Of a stretch of 64,000 nucleotides of DNA, positions 26,322 through 37,555 are shown piece by piece. Positions within the stretch are counted from its first letter, which is position 1. Each line of letters opens with the position of its first letter. The notes below the pieces were generated by a model that saw only the letters and a program-made list of their open reading frames with translations, searched no databases and was not told where the DNA came from. The position numbers were made by a program, and so were the translations under genes. The DNA is from Fen-1301 sp963786395 (GTDB lineage Bacteria > Bacteroidota > Ignavibacteria > Ignavibacteriales > Ignavibacteriaceae), in contig CAWAZD010000002.1 in the NCBI GenBank assembly GCA_963786395.1, forward strand, positions 1 through 64,000. The letters run 5' to 3'.

Positions 26322-26531
26322 AAAGTCTTATTTTTTGAATCCTAAATTTACGCATAAAATAAATATTTTATTTGTCAATTCTGTTCCCGAATTTTTGTCA
26401 ATTTGATACTTAATAACATGATATATCATTTAGGATTATTTCCTCATTTATTTGATTATTGATCTAATGATTATTACCTTATGAAAGGCAATTTGTCCCG
26501 GAAAGCGTAATTATACATCAAAGATATATAA

Positions 26532-27180
26532 ATGAAAAATTTATCAATCACCTTAACTCTTTTTGCCCTTCTCCAATTGGCATCCTTCGGTCAGATGCAA
26601 AAGTTCCCTAAGCAAAATCCGGATTCAACTAACTATACATCATTCCTTTTGACAAACCAGAATACACATCTTTTCTTTTGGATAAATGTAATTCCAAAAG
26701 ACCAAAGAAATTTTCTTAATACAGGTCCCTTTAAATTAGAAAAGAATAAACCTGTTGATATTATATTAGCTAATATAGTTGGCAGAGGCAGCGATTATCT
26801 TAATTCAATAACAGTTGCAAAACAATATGCAGCAACTACAATATCATATTTTAATTCAAATTTCCCTAATTCAATTCTAACGGGTGTAAGGGATTTACCT
26901 CAGGTAATAAATAATTTAAATCTCTATCAGAATTACCCGAATCCATTTAACCCAACAACCAGAATAAAATATTCAATCAGCGCCGGTTCTTTTGTGTCAA
27001 TTAAAATATATAATATTCTTGGAAAGGAAGTAGCGGTATTTATTAAATGAACATAAGAATGCCGGTGAATATGAATTAACTTTTAATTCCGGCAAGTACA
27101 ACCTTGCTTCAGGAGTTTACTTCTATAAATTATCAGCAGGTGGTTTTACATCTGTAAAGAAAATGTTATTGCTTAAATAA
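26532..27180 (+). pseudogene. T9SS-sorted secreted protein, internally deleted and frameshifted (copy A)
   Basis: First of three tandem paralogs. The N-terminus MKNLSITLTLFALLQLASFG is a signal peptide. About 50 residues in, the sequence jumps at a Trp codon (26679-26681) from the N-terminal part straight to INVIPKDQRNFLNTGPFKLE, which lies some 800 residues later in copies B and C. The Asp-box domain is thus missing. The C-terminus has LYQNYPNPFNP, the type A sorting domain of the type IX secretion system. An extra T near 27040 shifts the frame; the restored end is GVYFYKLSAGGFTSVKKMLL with stop at 27178-27180. A terminator hairpin follows. Confidence 0.75.
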
Positions 27181-27189
27181 AAGTAGTAT

Positions 27190-27226
27190 AAAACCTCTGA
27201 GGTCTTCATAGACTTCTGAGGTTTTT
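27190..27226 (+). terminator. Terminator after copy A
   Basis: AACCTCTGAGGTCT and AGACTTCTGAGGTT form a long stem with a short loop, followed by TTTTTCTT. Near-identical hairpins follow copies B and C. Confidence 0.75.
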
Positions 27227-27252
27227 CTTACTATATAATCAAGGATATGTAA

Positions 27253-30202
27253 ATGAAAAATTTCTCGATCACTCTAGTCGTTTTTATCATTCTTCAACTG
27301 ACTGTATTTGGTCAGATGCAAAGGTTCTCAAAACAAAACCCTGATTCATCATATAATGTGTCATTTGTTTTAGCAAGTCAGCATACTCTGCTTTTCTTTT
27401 GGTATAGCGGCAGTCAGCTTCTTCTATCAAGAAGTGCGGATGCCGTAAATTGGTCGGATGCGGTTGCAATTAAAAGCGGAATTGCAATAGCACCGATTGG
27501 CGAACCAAATGAAATAACCGGAATAGTTTTGAGCAGCGGAAGAATCTTTTTAGTTTACAGAAATGTATTTTATTATTCGGTTTATTCGGATAATAACGGG
27601 TTAACATGGTCAGCACCGGTTACGTTACCAACCGGAACAAATTTAGTAAATTATCGACTTGCGCATTTTGGTAGTATTACACAGACCTCAACCGGCAAAC
27701 TTTTATTAGTATACACAAAAAGCTCCACGGTTTTGTCAATTGCAAGCAGTGACACCGGCAGCACATGGGGTAAAGAACAGACTCTTCCATTAACCTCTGA
27801 TATTGCGACTATATCAACTATTAATAATAAAGTAATTCTGGTTTATTCGAATCAGGGATTATATTCTTCATTCAGTTCTGACGATGGAATTACCTGGGCT
27901 TCTCCGGGGACTCTTATATTAAATGACACAGTAAACACTCCAAAAGTTGTTACTGATGAATCGGCGAGATTGTGGTTGTTCTACCAGAGAATTATACCAT
28001 CTCCGTTTCAGGGTATCAACCAGCAGGACATTTTATACAAAACAAGCACAGATGGTGGTTTTTCATGGAGCTCTGAAAATAATTTTACCACGTATAAAGG
28101 ATTCGATGGTTATTATAATATAAGCGGTAATTTTAATAATCCGCCGGTTTCTTTTTCTTCTACACGTTTAGAAAATCCAACCGTTTACAATTTATGGTAT
28201 GGGACCGCAGGATTAACTAATGATAATAATGCTCCCTCAGTATTTTATAAATATGTACTTTCTGATCCTTCTCCAAAGGCAGGTCAGCAGTTTAATATTG
28301 ATGCGTATATAGATTATAACAATGCTGCCCCTGTGGTGTCGCTAAATAGAATATTAAATGGAAATTCTCAATCTTCATTAACCATGTATGATGATGGCAC
28401 ACATGGAGATTCTGTGGCAAATGATAAAATCTTTACCTGCCAGGTCCCGGGAATATCTATATTTGATGTTTTGCAGACTCAAATAAGTATTACAGACCTG
28501 CCAGCTAATCCTGCAGTTTATAATGGTCCTACAATCAGGGAACTTCTATCCAATAATATTTCATCTATACTAATGAACGTTAACAGGTTTAAACTTCCTG
28601 TTGGAAATAATGGAGTTTTGGGGGATATCGTTATACCTCCACAAACAATGGGAGGGGGAACGTATGATGGAAATATAGTATTGTTCTCCGGTGGATTTTA
28701 TATGTCAGGATATTCTAATGGTAAACTCTGGTCAAATGGACAAATAACCGCTTCCAGGATTTCTGATTATGTGCCGGGTAAAGTTGGCTCTAAGTCCAAG
28801 TGATCCTATAAATATACTTTTTGTTTTGAAGTCAACTGATCCGCCTTTCGGACAATCATGGCAGGATTGGGGGTTTGCCGTTTCTCAGGGCGCTGGTTTT
28901 TATGATGGTGACCATGACGGGATATATAACCCTGTTGATCTGAACGGAAATGGTAAATGGGATTCAAATGAGGACAGACCCGATCTTCTTGGCGATATGA
29001 CTACATGGTGCGTTTACAATGATGGTCTTCCTCCGGCACTGCGAACATATAATGATGTGAACCCACAGGGAATTGAAATCCAACAGACAGTCTTTGCTCA
29101 AAAAGATTCAGCCGATCTGAATAATGTAATATTTATCCGGTACAGAATTATTAATACAGGTACAGTTGCAGATGTTTTAGATTCGGTTTATTTCGGCAAT
29201 ACAAATGATGCTGACATTGGTGATAATGGGTGCCAATGATCTTGTCGGTTGTGATACTATTCTGAATACAGGATACACATATCATAAAATTGGTGCCGGG
29301 GATGGCAAATGGGGAACTACACCTCCTGCTGAAACAATTACATCTCTTCAGGGACCATTATCCTATATACCCGGAGTTACTTTTACAGATGTGAATGCAA
29401 ATGGTATTTATGATGCGGGTGATATCCCAATTGATTCTGCATTTAGTTTTGGCGGTCCATTAATTGGCAAGACAATTTATCCCGGAGCTAAAAATCTGAA
29501 CATATCATCTTTCTACTCAATATTATGGTGGAATAGATCCGGCTAATAGATTCACGTTATGGTATTATTTGCATGGAAATGATTTTACCGGCGATCCAAT
29601 TGATCCCTGTACCTGGACTCAGGGAGCAGTAACTGGATATAATTGTGCCAAAGTTAATCCTGCCTTTGAGTATTCAGGCGACCCGATAAATAATACAGGA
29701 TGGATAAATGTTGTCCCAAAGGACCAAAGAATGATTCTGAATACCGGTCCTTTTAAATTGGAGAAGAATAAACCGGTAGAATTAATTCACGCTTATATTG
29801 TCGGCAGAGGTTCCGATTATTTGAATTCTGTTACCGTTGCTAAACAATATGCAGCTAACACAATATTATATTATAATTCAAATTTCCCAAACTCAATTCT
29901 GACAAGTATAAAAGATTTTCCGCAGGTAATAAATAATTTTAATCTCTATCAGAATTACCCGAATCCGTTTAACCCTTCAACCAGAATAAAATATTCAATA
30001 AGTACCGGTTCATTGGTTTCCATAAAAATATATAATATTCTTGGAAAGGAGAGTAGCGGTTCTGTTAAATGAAAACAAGAACCCGGGTGAATATGAATTA
30101 ACTTTTAATTCCAGCAAGTACAACCTTGCTTCTGGAGTTTATTTCTATAAATTATCAGCCGGTAGTTTCACTTCGGTAAAGAAAATGATGTTGCTTAAAT
30201 AA
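27253..30202 (+). pseudogene. T9SS-sorted Asp-box (BNR) secreted protein with four frameshifts (copy B)
   Basis: The intact protein would be about 980 residues. It has a signal peptide, then Asp-box repeats (YSDNNGLTWSAP, SSDTGSTWGKEQ, SSDDGITWASP, STDGGFSWSSE). Next come a segment with DDGTHGDSVANDKIFTC, Ca-binding-like loops (DGDHDGIYNPVDLNGNGKWD), and the NYPNPFNP sorting domain. Compared with copy C, one extra base is present near each of 28790, 29229, 29514 and 30051, and each closes the frame. Stop at 30200-30202. Its likely role was a surface protein, perhaps binding or cleaving glycans. The name rests on the Asp-boxes only. Confidence 0.8.
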
Positions 30203-30212
30203 AAGTAGTATA

Positions 30213-30247
30213 AAACCTCTGAGGTCTTCATAGACCTCTGAGGTTTT
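30213..30247 (+). terminator. Terminator after copy B
   Basis: AACCTCTGAGGTCT/AGACCTCTGAGGTT stem with a TTCAT-type loop, followed by TTTTTCTT. It belongs to the duplicated unit. Confidence 0.75.
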
Positions 30248-30274
30248 TCTTACTATATAATCAAGGATATGTAA

Positions 30275-33245
30275 ATGAAAAATTTATCAATCACCTTAGT
30301 TCTTTTTTTCATTCTGCAACTGCCATCCTTCGGTCAGATGCAGAAGTTCCCCAAACAAAATCCCGATTCAATCTATCAGGTGTCATTTCTGTTAGAAAAA
30401 CAGAACACTCAGTTTTTCTATTGGTATAGCGGCGGCTACCTGCTTGCAATCAAGAAGTACTGATGGAGTAAATTGGTCGGATGCGGTTGCAATTAAAGAT
30501 ACTCTTGTAACAGTAGCAGATAATGACCCAAATGAAATAACCGGGATCGTATTAAATAGCGGAAGAATCTTTTTAGTCTTAAGAAATTTATATTACTATT
30601 CGGTTTATTCGGATGATAACGGGATAACCTGGTCAGTCCCAACAAAGTTACCCACAGGAACTAATTTAATAAATTATCGTATTGCGCATTTTGGGAGTAT
30701 TACTCAATCTTCAACAGGGAAACTTTTATTTGCATATACAAAACATTCTAATATTCTATCAATTGCCAGCAGTGATAATGGCGGCACCTGGGGGGCTGAA
30801 CAGACTCTCCCTTTAACTTCTGATACTGCGGCTATTTCAACAGCCGGTAATAAATTAATTCTTGTTTATCAGAGTAAGGGATTATTCAGATCATTCAGCT
30901 CTGACGATGGAGTTACCTGGGATTCTCCGGGTAATCTTATTATAAATGATATTACTATTAACACTCCCAAAATTGTGAAAGATCAGACCGGGAAATTGTG
31001 GTTGTTCTACCAAAGAATTTTACCCACCGCGTTTCAGGGCTTCAGTCAGCAGGATATTTTATACAAAATCAGCAGCGATGAGGGGTTATCCTGGGGAGTT
31101 GAAAATAATTTTACTACGTTCGTAGGATATGATGGATACTATAATATCAGTGCAACCGGAAATAATCCATTGGTTTCATTTTCTTCCAGCAGGTTTTATC
31201 TTATATACCCGGACCTCAATTTTGTGAATTTATGGTATGGTACTGCAGGAATAACTAATGATAATAATGCCCCCTCGGCTTTTTATAATTATGTACTCTC
31301 AAATTATGGTTCGATGGCAGGGGAGCCGTTTAATATTGATGCTTACATTGATTATAAGGACGCTGCTCCTATAGTTACTCTCGGCAGAATAATTAATGGA
31401 GTTACACAACCTCCTTTAACTATGTTTGATGACGGAACGCATGGTGATACTATAGCAAACGATAAAATATTTACATGTCAGGTGCCAGCGTTGTCTTTGT
31501 TTGATAATATGCATACTCAACTTAATATTACAGATCAATCGGGAACTATTTCTACTTATAATGGTCCTTCATTTTTTATAAATCTGGCTTACAACATTAA
31601 TGCAACTCTTCTGGATGTTAACAGATTTAAACTGCCTGTAGTATATAATGGAGTTTTGGGAGATTTCATTATTCCTCCTCAATCAATTGGCGGCGGCAGG
31701 TATGACGGAAATATAGTGTTGTTTTCGGGTGGATTTTATATGACAGGTAAAACAAATGGAACTCTCTGGTCAAATGGACAGTTTACGTCTTCCCCGATAT
31801 CTGATTATGTTCAGGGTAAAGTAGGCTCAGATCCAAATGATCCTATAAATAGACTCTATATATTAAAATCAACCGACCCGCCATTCGGACAATCCTGGTT
31901 GGATTGGAGATTTGCAGTTGCTCAGGGTGCAGGTTTTTATGATGGTGATCATGATGGTATTTATAATCCTGTTGATCTAAATGGAAACGGTAAATGGGAT
32001 TTGAATGAGGACAGACCCGATCTTCTTGGCGATATGTCAATCTGGTGTGTTTATAATGACGGGACTCCTCCGGCGCAGCGTTTTTTTAGTAATGTAAATC
32101 CGCAGGGAATAGAAATACAGCAGACTATATTTGCTCAAAAAGATTCAGCCGACCTTAATAATGTGATATTTGAAAGATATAGAATTATAAACAGGGGTAC
32201 AGTTGCCGATGTTTTGGACTCAGTTTATTTTGGTGCTGTTTATGATGTTGATATTGGTGACAACGGCGCGAATGATCTTAGCGGATGTGATACTTTATTA
32301 AATTCAGTTTATACTTATCATAAAACAGGTAATGGTGACGGCAAATTTGGAGCTACTCCACCGGCGGAACTAATCGCAGTGCTTCAGGGACCTGTGTCTT
32401 ATATTCCCGGAATTACATTTACAGATGTTAATAGTAACGGCATTTATGATGATGGGGTTGATATTCCAATTGATACTGCTTATAGTTTAGGAGGTCCACT
32501 AATTGGCAAAGCAATTTATCCAGGCGCTAAAAACCTAATCATGAGTTCTGCGAATAATTACTTTAAAAGTGCTGAACCGGCTAATGCATTTCAAACTCAG
32601 TACACATTAAAGGGGGGAGGTTATCCGGATGGGAGGCTTTTTGACCCATGTAGTTGGAATCAAGGACAGGTATTGGGCGGAGTGAACTGTGCAAATGTAA
32701 ATCCTTTGTACTTATTTTCAGGGGACCCTCTAACTCAAACTGGTTGGATAAATACAATTCCAAAAGATCAAAGAAATCTTCTCAATACTGGACCCTTTAG
32801 ATTAGAAAAGAATAAACCCGTTGATATTTTATTTGCAAATATAGTTGGAAGAGGAAGTGATTATTTGAATTCGATAACAGTTGCAAAAAATTATACTGCT
32901 AACATAATAGATTATTACAGGCAAAATTTCCCGAATTCAATTCTTACAGGTGTTAGAGATTTACCTCAGGTAATAAATAATTTTAATCTCTATCAGAATT
33001 ACCCGAATCCCTTTAACCCTTCAACCAGAATAAAATATTCAATCAGCACGAGTTCATTGGTTTCAATAAAGATATATAATATTCTTGGAAAGGAAGTAGC
33101 AATTTTGTTGAATGAGCAAAAGAATCCGGGTGAATATCAACTTACTTTTAATTCCGGTAAATACAATCTCTCATCAGGAGTTTATTTCTATAAACTATCA
33201 GCGGGTAGTTTCACTTCAGTAAAAAAAATGATGCTGCTTAAGTAA
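30275..33245 (+). pseudogene. T9SS-sorted Asp-box (BNR) secreted protein, one frameshift (copy C)
   Basis: The best-preserved copy. From 30275 the signal peptide and first 55 residues are read. One extra A near 30448 then shifts the frame, after which a single open frame runs from about 30444 to 33245 (over 930 residues). Asp-boxes are YSDDNGITWSVP, SSDNGGTWGAEQ, SSDDGVTWDSP and SSDEGLSWGVE. They are followed by DDGTHGDTIANDKIFTC, DGDHDGIYNPVDLNGNGKWD, and a C-terminal NYPNPFNP T9SS type A sorting domain. The downstream part might still be translated from an internal start but would lack a signal peptide. Upstream sequence is the same as for copy B. Confidence 0.8.
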
Positions 33246-33254
33246 ACTCTTATA

Positions 33255-33290
33255 AAACCTCTGAGGTCTTCTTAGACCTCTGAGGTTTTT
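33255..33290 (+). terminator. Terminator after copy C
   Basis: AACCTCTGAGGTCT/AGACCTCTGAGGTT stem followed by TTTTTCTTAG. Third copy of the same hairpin. Confidence 0.75.
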
Positions 33291-33372
33291 CTTAGTTTCT
33301 TAGAATGGTGGAATTTTTTCAGGGATGCCATATTCTTTCAGGAAAACACCCAAGAATGTGGTAAATTGCGCC

Positions 33373-34545
33373 ATGAAAAAAATAACATTAAAGAAGAACG
33401 AAGAAAGAAGATTAAGAAACGGACACTTATGGGTGTTCAGTAATGAAATTTATAATACCGATGAGGGGATCCTGAATGGAGACCTTGTTATGGTCGTTGA
33501 CTCAAAAGACAGTTTAATCGGCACCGGGTTTTATAATAAGAATTCACTTATTGCTGTAAGGTTATTAAGCACCGGAAAGATCGATAATCTGAAAGCAGTA
33601 CTTAAAATTAAAATATTAAACGCGTGGAATCTGAGAAAAGATCTCTATCCGGAAAGAAATTCATACAGACTTACTTTCAGTGAAAGCGATTACCTGCCGG
33701 GTCTTATAATAGATAAGTACAACAATACTTTTGTACTTCAGGTCTATTCTGCAGGAATGGAAAAGAATATTGATCTTATTGTTCAAATTCTTAAAGAGGA
33801 TATGAATGCGGAAAATATATTCTCCAAGAATGAAGAGTATTTCAGAACGTTGGAAGGACTCCCTATAGAAGATAAAGTCTATTTGGGTGTAGTTAAAAAA
33901 GAAATCATAAATGACGGTTCCGTTAGTTACACAATCAATTTTGAGAAAGGGCATAAGACCGGGTTTTATTTTGACCAGAGTGATAACAGATTTTATATTG
34001 AAAGACTAGTTAAAGAGAAATCTGTTCTTGATGCTTTCTGTAATTCCGGCGGGTTCGGGCTTCATGCCATAAAGGGAGGAGCTTCCAGGGTTACATTTGT
34101 TGATAGTTCGGCTAATGAGATTGAATCCGTTAAAGAGAATTATAAATTAAATAATTTTACTACTGATGTTGAATATGCAACGGATGATATATTCAATTAT
34201 TTTGAGATCTGCATAACAACTGGTAAGAAGTTCGATGTAGTAATGATTGACCCGCCTGCTTTTGCAAAGAACAGGAAAAGCGTACCTACAGCAAAAAAAG
34301 GATATGCAAAATTGAATCGTCTTGCATTGCAATGTTTAACCGAAGATGGGTATCTTGTTACTTCTTCATGTTCTCACCATATTTCTGAATTGGACTTTCT
34401 GGAATCTATTAATTCAGCTTCAGTTAAATCGGGAAGACCTGTTCAGTTGATTTATTTTAACGGAGCTTCTTCAGATCATCCAAAGTTACCGGCTATGGAA
34501 GAGACATCGTATCTTAAGTTTGGAGTGTTTAAAACTGCTTACTAA
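33373..34545 (+). CDS. RlmI-like 23S rRNA (cytosine-C5) methyltransferase
   Basis: A SAM-dependent RNA methyltransferase with an N-terminal PUA domain (about 1-70; KNEERRLRNGHLWVFSNEI) and a Rossmann-fold catalytic domain. SAM binding is shown by SVLDAFCNSGGFGLHAIKGG, the acidic strand end by VTFVDSS, and the catalytic motifs by DVVMIDPPAFAKNRKS and TSSCSHHIS (Cys nucleophile). ATG 33373 gives the family start; an in-frame start at 33325 would add an unrelated tail. It is a single gene, closed by a terminator at 34567. E. coli RlmI modifies C1962; the same target is likely but inferred. Confidence 0.88.
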   Translation: MKKITLKKNEERRLRNGHLWVFSNEIYNTDEGILNGDLVMVVDSKDSLIGTGFYNKNSLIAVRLLSTGKIDNLKAVLKIKILNAWNLRKDLYPERNSYRLTFSESDYLPGLIIDKYNNTFVLQVYSAGMEKNIDLIVQILKEDMNAENIFSKNEEYFRTLEGLPIEDKVYLGVVKKEIINDGSVSYTINFEKGHKTGFYFDQSDNRFYIERLVKEKSVLDAFCNSGGFGLHAIKGGASRVTFVDSSANEIESVKENYKLNNFTTDVEYATDDIFNYFEICITTGKKFDVVMIDPPAFAKNRKSVPTAKKGYAKLNRLALQCLTEDGYLVTSSCSHHISELDFLESINSASVKSGRPVQLIYFNGASSDHPKLPAMEETSYLKFGVFKTAY

Positions 34546-34566
34546 ATATTTAAGGGAAATAATCCA

Positions 34567-34600
34567 AAACCTCCGAGGTTGATGAAAACCTCGGAGGTTT
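34567..34600 (+). terminator. Terminator after the rRNA methyltransferase
   Basis: AAACCTCCGAGGTT and AACCTCGGAGGTTT form a near-perfect stem around a short loop. The T-run is short. It lies 20 bases past the stop codon. Confidence 0.6.
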
Positions 34601-34649
34601 AAGAGAAAGCCCGGCAGGTTTATGAGGTGAATTAAAAATAGTTCATATT

Positions 34650-34682
34650 CTTGATAAAATAACGCAACATTTTTATGTTTGC
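34650..34682 (+). promoter_or_regulatory. Bacteroidota-type promoter for the bat operon
   Basis: TATGTTTGC at 34674-34682 fits TAnnTTTG. CTTG at 34650-34653 lies 20 bases upstream. The first gene starts about 60 bases downstream. Confidence 0.65.
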
Positions 34683-34743
34683 ACACGTCTAATCTTATTA
34701 CTTTTCGAAGTAAAATCAATTATATCATAAATGAGGATTAAAA

Positions 34744-35727
34744 TTGGATATTACTGAATTAAATGAACGAATTAAACAGGAAAGCGCTTTTGTTGATCTT
34801 CTCATCAATGAGATGTCCAAAGTAATTGTAGGTCAAAAGCAAATGGTTGAAAGACTTCTTGTGGGTCTTCTCGGAAACGGACACGTGCTCCTGGAAGGTG
34901 TTCCTGGTTTGGCTAAAACCCTTGCGATCAAAACTCTTGCTTCAGCAATGAAAGCTAAATTCCAGAGAATACAATTTACTCCTGATCTTTTGCCTGCCGA
35001 CTTAATAGGTACAATGATCTACAACCAGAAAGATGGCAATTTCTTCATAAGGAAAGGACCTATCTTTGCTAATTTCATTCTCGCAGATGAAATAAACCGT
35101 GCTCCTGCCAAAGTTCAAAGTGCTCTTCTGGAAGCAATGCAGGAAAGACAAATCACTATTGGTGATGAAACCTTCCATCTTGAAGAACCATTCCTGGTTT
35201 TAGCTACTCAGAATCCCATAGAACAGGAAGGGACGTATCCTCTTCCGGAAGCACAAGTTGACAGGTTTATGCTTAAGGTAAAAATCTCGTATCCTTCACG
35301 CGAAGAGGAAATGAAGATTATGAGGCAGAATGTTCTTAACTCAGATATAAAAGTAAACTCGGTAATTACTCCTGCTGATATTATGAAGGCAAGAAACCTA
35401 GTTCATGATATATATATAGATGAAAAGATTGAAAAGTACATTCTTGATATAGTATTTGCCACCAGAATGCCTAAAGATTTTGGTTTGGACAAGCTAACTG
35501 ACATGATTGCATACGGAGCATCCCCAAGAGCTTCAATAAATCTTGCTTTGGGAGCAAAGGCAATGGCATTCATTAAAAGGAGAGGGTATGTAATTCCTGA
35601 GGATGTAAGGGCGATTTGTCCTGACGTGCTCCGGCATCGTGTGGCAGTAACTTATGAAGCAGAAGCTGAGGAGATTACTTCCGAAAACATTATTGAACAA
35701 ATCCTGAACAAAATTGAAGTGCCGTAA
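34744..35727 (+). CDS. MoxR-family AAA+ ATPase
   Basis: A chaperone-like ATPase that acts with VWA-domain proteins. Walker A is GVPGLAKT (about 58-65), Walker B is FILADEINRAPAKVQSALLE, sensor 1 is in LVLATQNPIEQEGTYPLPEA, and the arginine-finger region includes QVDRFMLK. 327 residues. The start is TTG 34744: the ATG at 34731 is out of frame and its AGGA makes the Shine-Dalgarno. First gene of an operon of eight ending at batE. Its stop overlaps the next start (TAATG). Confidence 0.93.
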   Translation: MDITELNERIKQESAFVDLLINEMSKVIVGQKQMVERLLVGLLGNGHVLLEGVPGLAKTLAIKTLASAMKAKFQRIQFTPDLLPADLIGTMIYNQKDGNFFIRKGPIFANFILADEINRAPAKVQSALLEAMQERQITIGDETFHLEEPFLVLATQNPIEQEGTYPLPEAQVDRFMLKVKISYPSREEEMKIMRQNVLNSDIKVNSVITPADIMKARNLVHDIYIDEKIEKYILDIVFATRMPKDFGLDKLTDMIAYGASPRASINLALGAKAMAFIKRRGYVIPEDVRAICPDVLRHRVAVTYEAEAEEITSENIIEQILNKIEVP

Positions 35728-36602
35728 TGCTTACTAAAGAGCTGCTGAAACAGGTTAGGCAAATTGAGATAAAAACTAAGGGACTTGTAAACCAGGTCTT
35801 TTCGGGTGAATACCATTCTGTTTTCAAAGGAAGAGGAATGGAATTCTCCGAGGTGCGGGAATATCAGTTTGGTGATGATATCAGAAATATTGATTGGAAT
35901 GTAACAGCCCGGTTCGGCCATCCATATATAAAAATATTTGAGGAGGAAAGGGAACTTACTGTAATGCTTATGGTTGATCTTAGCGGTTCTCTTAGTTTCG
36001 GTACAGTTGAAAAAACCAAACAGCAGGTCGCAGCGGAACTTAGTGCCATACTGGCTTTTTCAGCAATGAAGAATAATGATAAGGTCGGTCTGATTCTTTT
36101 CACTGATAAGATTGAGAAGTTTGTTCCTCCGAGAAAAGGAAGGACTCATGTTCTTAGGATTATAAGTGAAGTTTTATCTTTTGAACCTTCCGGCAAAAGT
36201 ACAGGTTTGAAGCAGGCGCTTGAGTATATGAATAACGCAATTAAGAAAAGAAGTATTGCTTTCCTGCTTTCCGATTTTATTGATGAAGGGTTTGAGAAAA
36301 TATTAAGGATTGTCGGCAGGAAGCATGACCTGATAGGTATTGTTATTAAAGATGAAAAAGAGGATAATATTCCAAGAGTCGGCTTGGTGAAATTTATGGA
36401 TGCCGAAACCGGTGAGCAAAGATATATTGATACTTCGGATGCTAAATTTCAGAAATGGTATAAGATGCTTATCCTTGAAAAGAAAAAGAAGATGCAAAAT
36501 CTTTTTATAACAAGCCGGCTTGACAGTATAGAAATTCAAACCGGTCAGAATTATATTACTCCTTTAGTACAGTTTTTCAGAATGCGTGAGAGAAGATGGT
36601 AA
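35727..36602 (+). CDS. DUF58-domain protein of the bat operon
   Basis: 291 residues with the DUF58 hallmark GRGMEFSEVREYQFGDDIRN (about 31-50), then IDWNVTARFGHPYIK and a VWA-like part with MVDLSGSLSFGT (DxSxS metal site, about 78-89). DUF58 proteins are usual partners of MoxR ATPases and VWA proteins. Cytoplasmic or peripheral; no signal peptide. It is linked to moxR by a 1-base overlap and to the next gene by a 7-base overlap. Confidence 0.9.
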   Translation: MLTKELLKQVRQIEIKTKGLVNQVFSGEYHSVFKGRGMEFSEVREYQFGDDIRNIDWNVTARFGHPYIKIFEEERELTVMLMVDLSGSLSFGTVEKTKQQVAAELSAILAFSAMKNNDKVGLILFTDKIEKFVPPRKGRTHVLRIISEVLSFEPSGKSTGLKQALEYMNNAIKKRSIAFLLSDFIDEGFEKILRIVGRKHDLIGIVIKDEKEDNIPRVGLVKFMDAETGEQRYIDTSDAKFQKWYKMLILEKKKKMQNLFITSRLDSIEIQTGQNYITPLVQFFRMRERRW

Positions 36603-37555
36603 AGCGGTTTATTTATTTATTTCTGTTTCTGGTTAATACATTTAATTACGGACAGGGACTAAGAGTTAAAGCATCTACCGATACAACTATGTATCAGGTT
36701 GGCGATGCAATTAATTACACCTTAACAATTGAATACGATAAAAAGATAGGAATTATTCCGCCGCAGATTAAGGACAGTCTTAAGGGTGTTGAAGTCCTTC
36801 AGATATTGCCCCCGGTTACTACTGAAGAGAATGATAAAAGAATTACAGTGATAAAGGCAGTAATTTCAAGATATGATTCTTCAGTTGTAACTATTCCTCC
36901 AATTGCAATAAAATATAAATTGCTGACAAAGCCTGATGAGAAATTATCTGACCAGGATACTACATTAAAAACAATATTATCATACCCGGTTACGTTTTAT
37001 GTCCATACTGTAAAGGTAAATACGCAGGCGGAAATAAAGGATGTAAAAAATCCTGAGTCAATTCCGTACGACTGGCGGTTGATTGGTTTATGGGTTCTGC
37101 TTACATTAATTCTGATTATCGGGGGTTGGTACCTGTATAAGTGGAACCAAAAAAGAAAGGCAGGACTTGTTAATATCCCCAGGAAAATTATTCTTCCACC
37201 TCATGTTGAAGCATTAAATGCTTTAAAGTCACTTGAGGATAAACAGCTCTGGCAGCAGGGTCTGGTAAAAGAATATCATTCAGAGATTACTGAAATTATC
37301 CGGGCATATTTTGAGAAGAAGTTTAATTTGCCGGCACTTGAACTTACAACAACTGAAGTTAATCTGCAGTTAAGTCAGAGAAAAGGAGCAGGCACTATTA
37401 TAGATATTACAAATGAATTTCTTAACAATGCTGATCTTGTAAAGTTTGCTAAATTCAAACCGGAGAATTCTGTTAACGCGGAGATGATGAAGCAGGCAGT
37501 TGAAATTATAAACAGAACAATTGAAAATATCCCTGAAGAGGTAAGCAATGTTTAA
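36596..37555 (+). CDS. Membrane-anchored bat-operon protein with BatD-like N-terminus
   Basis: 319 residues: a signal peptide (about 1-19), a periplasmic domain of beta-strand type (about 20-150; KASTDTTMYQVGDAINYTLT) that resembles the front part of BatD, one membrane helix (RLIGLWVLLTLILIIGGWYL, about 161-180), and a cytoplasmic helical tail. Genes of this kind sit between DUF58 and batA in Bacteroidota bat operons. The sequence does not support a firm family name. It overlaps both neighbours by 7-8 bases, so it is surely cotranscribed. Confidence 0.75.
   Translation: MVKRFIYLFLFLVNTFNYGQGLRVKASTDTTMYQVGDAINYTLTIEYDKKIGIIPPQIKDSLKGVEVLQILPPVTTEENDKRITVIKAVISRYDSSVVTIPPIAIKYKLLTKPDEKLSDQDTTLKTILSYPVTFYVHTVKVNTQAEIKDVKNPESIPYDWRLIGLWVLLTLILIIGGWYLYKWNQKRKAGLVNIPRKIILPPHVEALNALKSLEDKQLWQQGLVKEYHSEITEIIRAYFEKKFNLPALELTTTEVNLQLSQRKGAGTIIDITNEFLNNADLVKFAKFKPENSVNAEMMKQAVEIINRTIENIPEEVSNV

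Noticed and set aside
26532..33245. Programmed frameshifting as an explanation of the +1 shifts
   Set aside because: No shared slippery sequence or structure is seen at the six sites, and each site differs in context, so extra bases are simpler.
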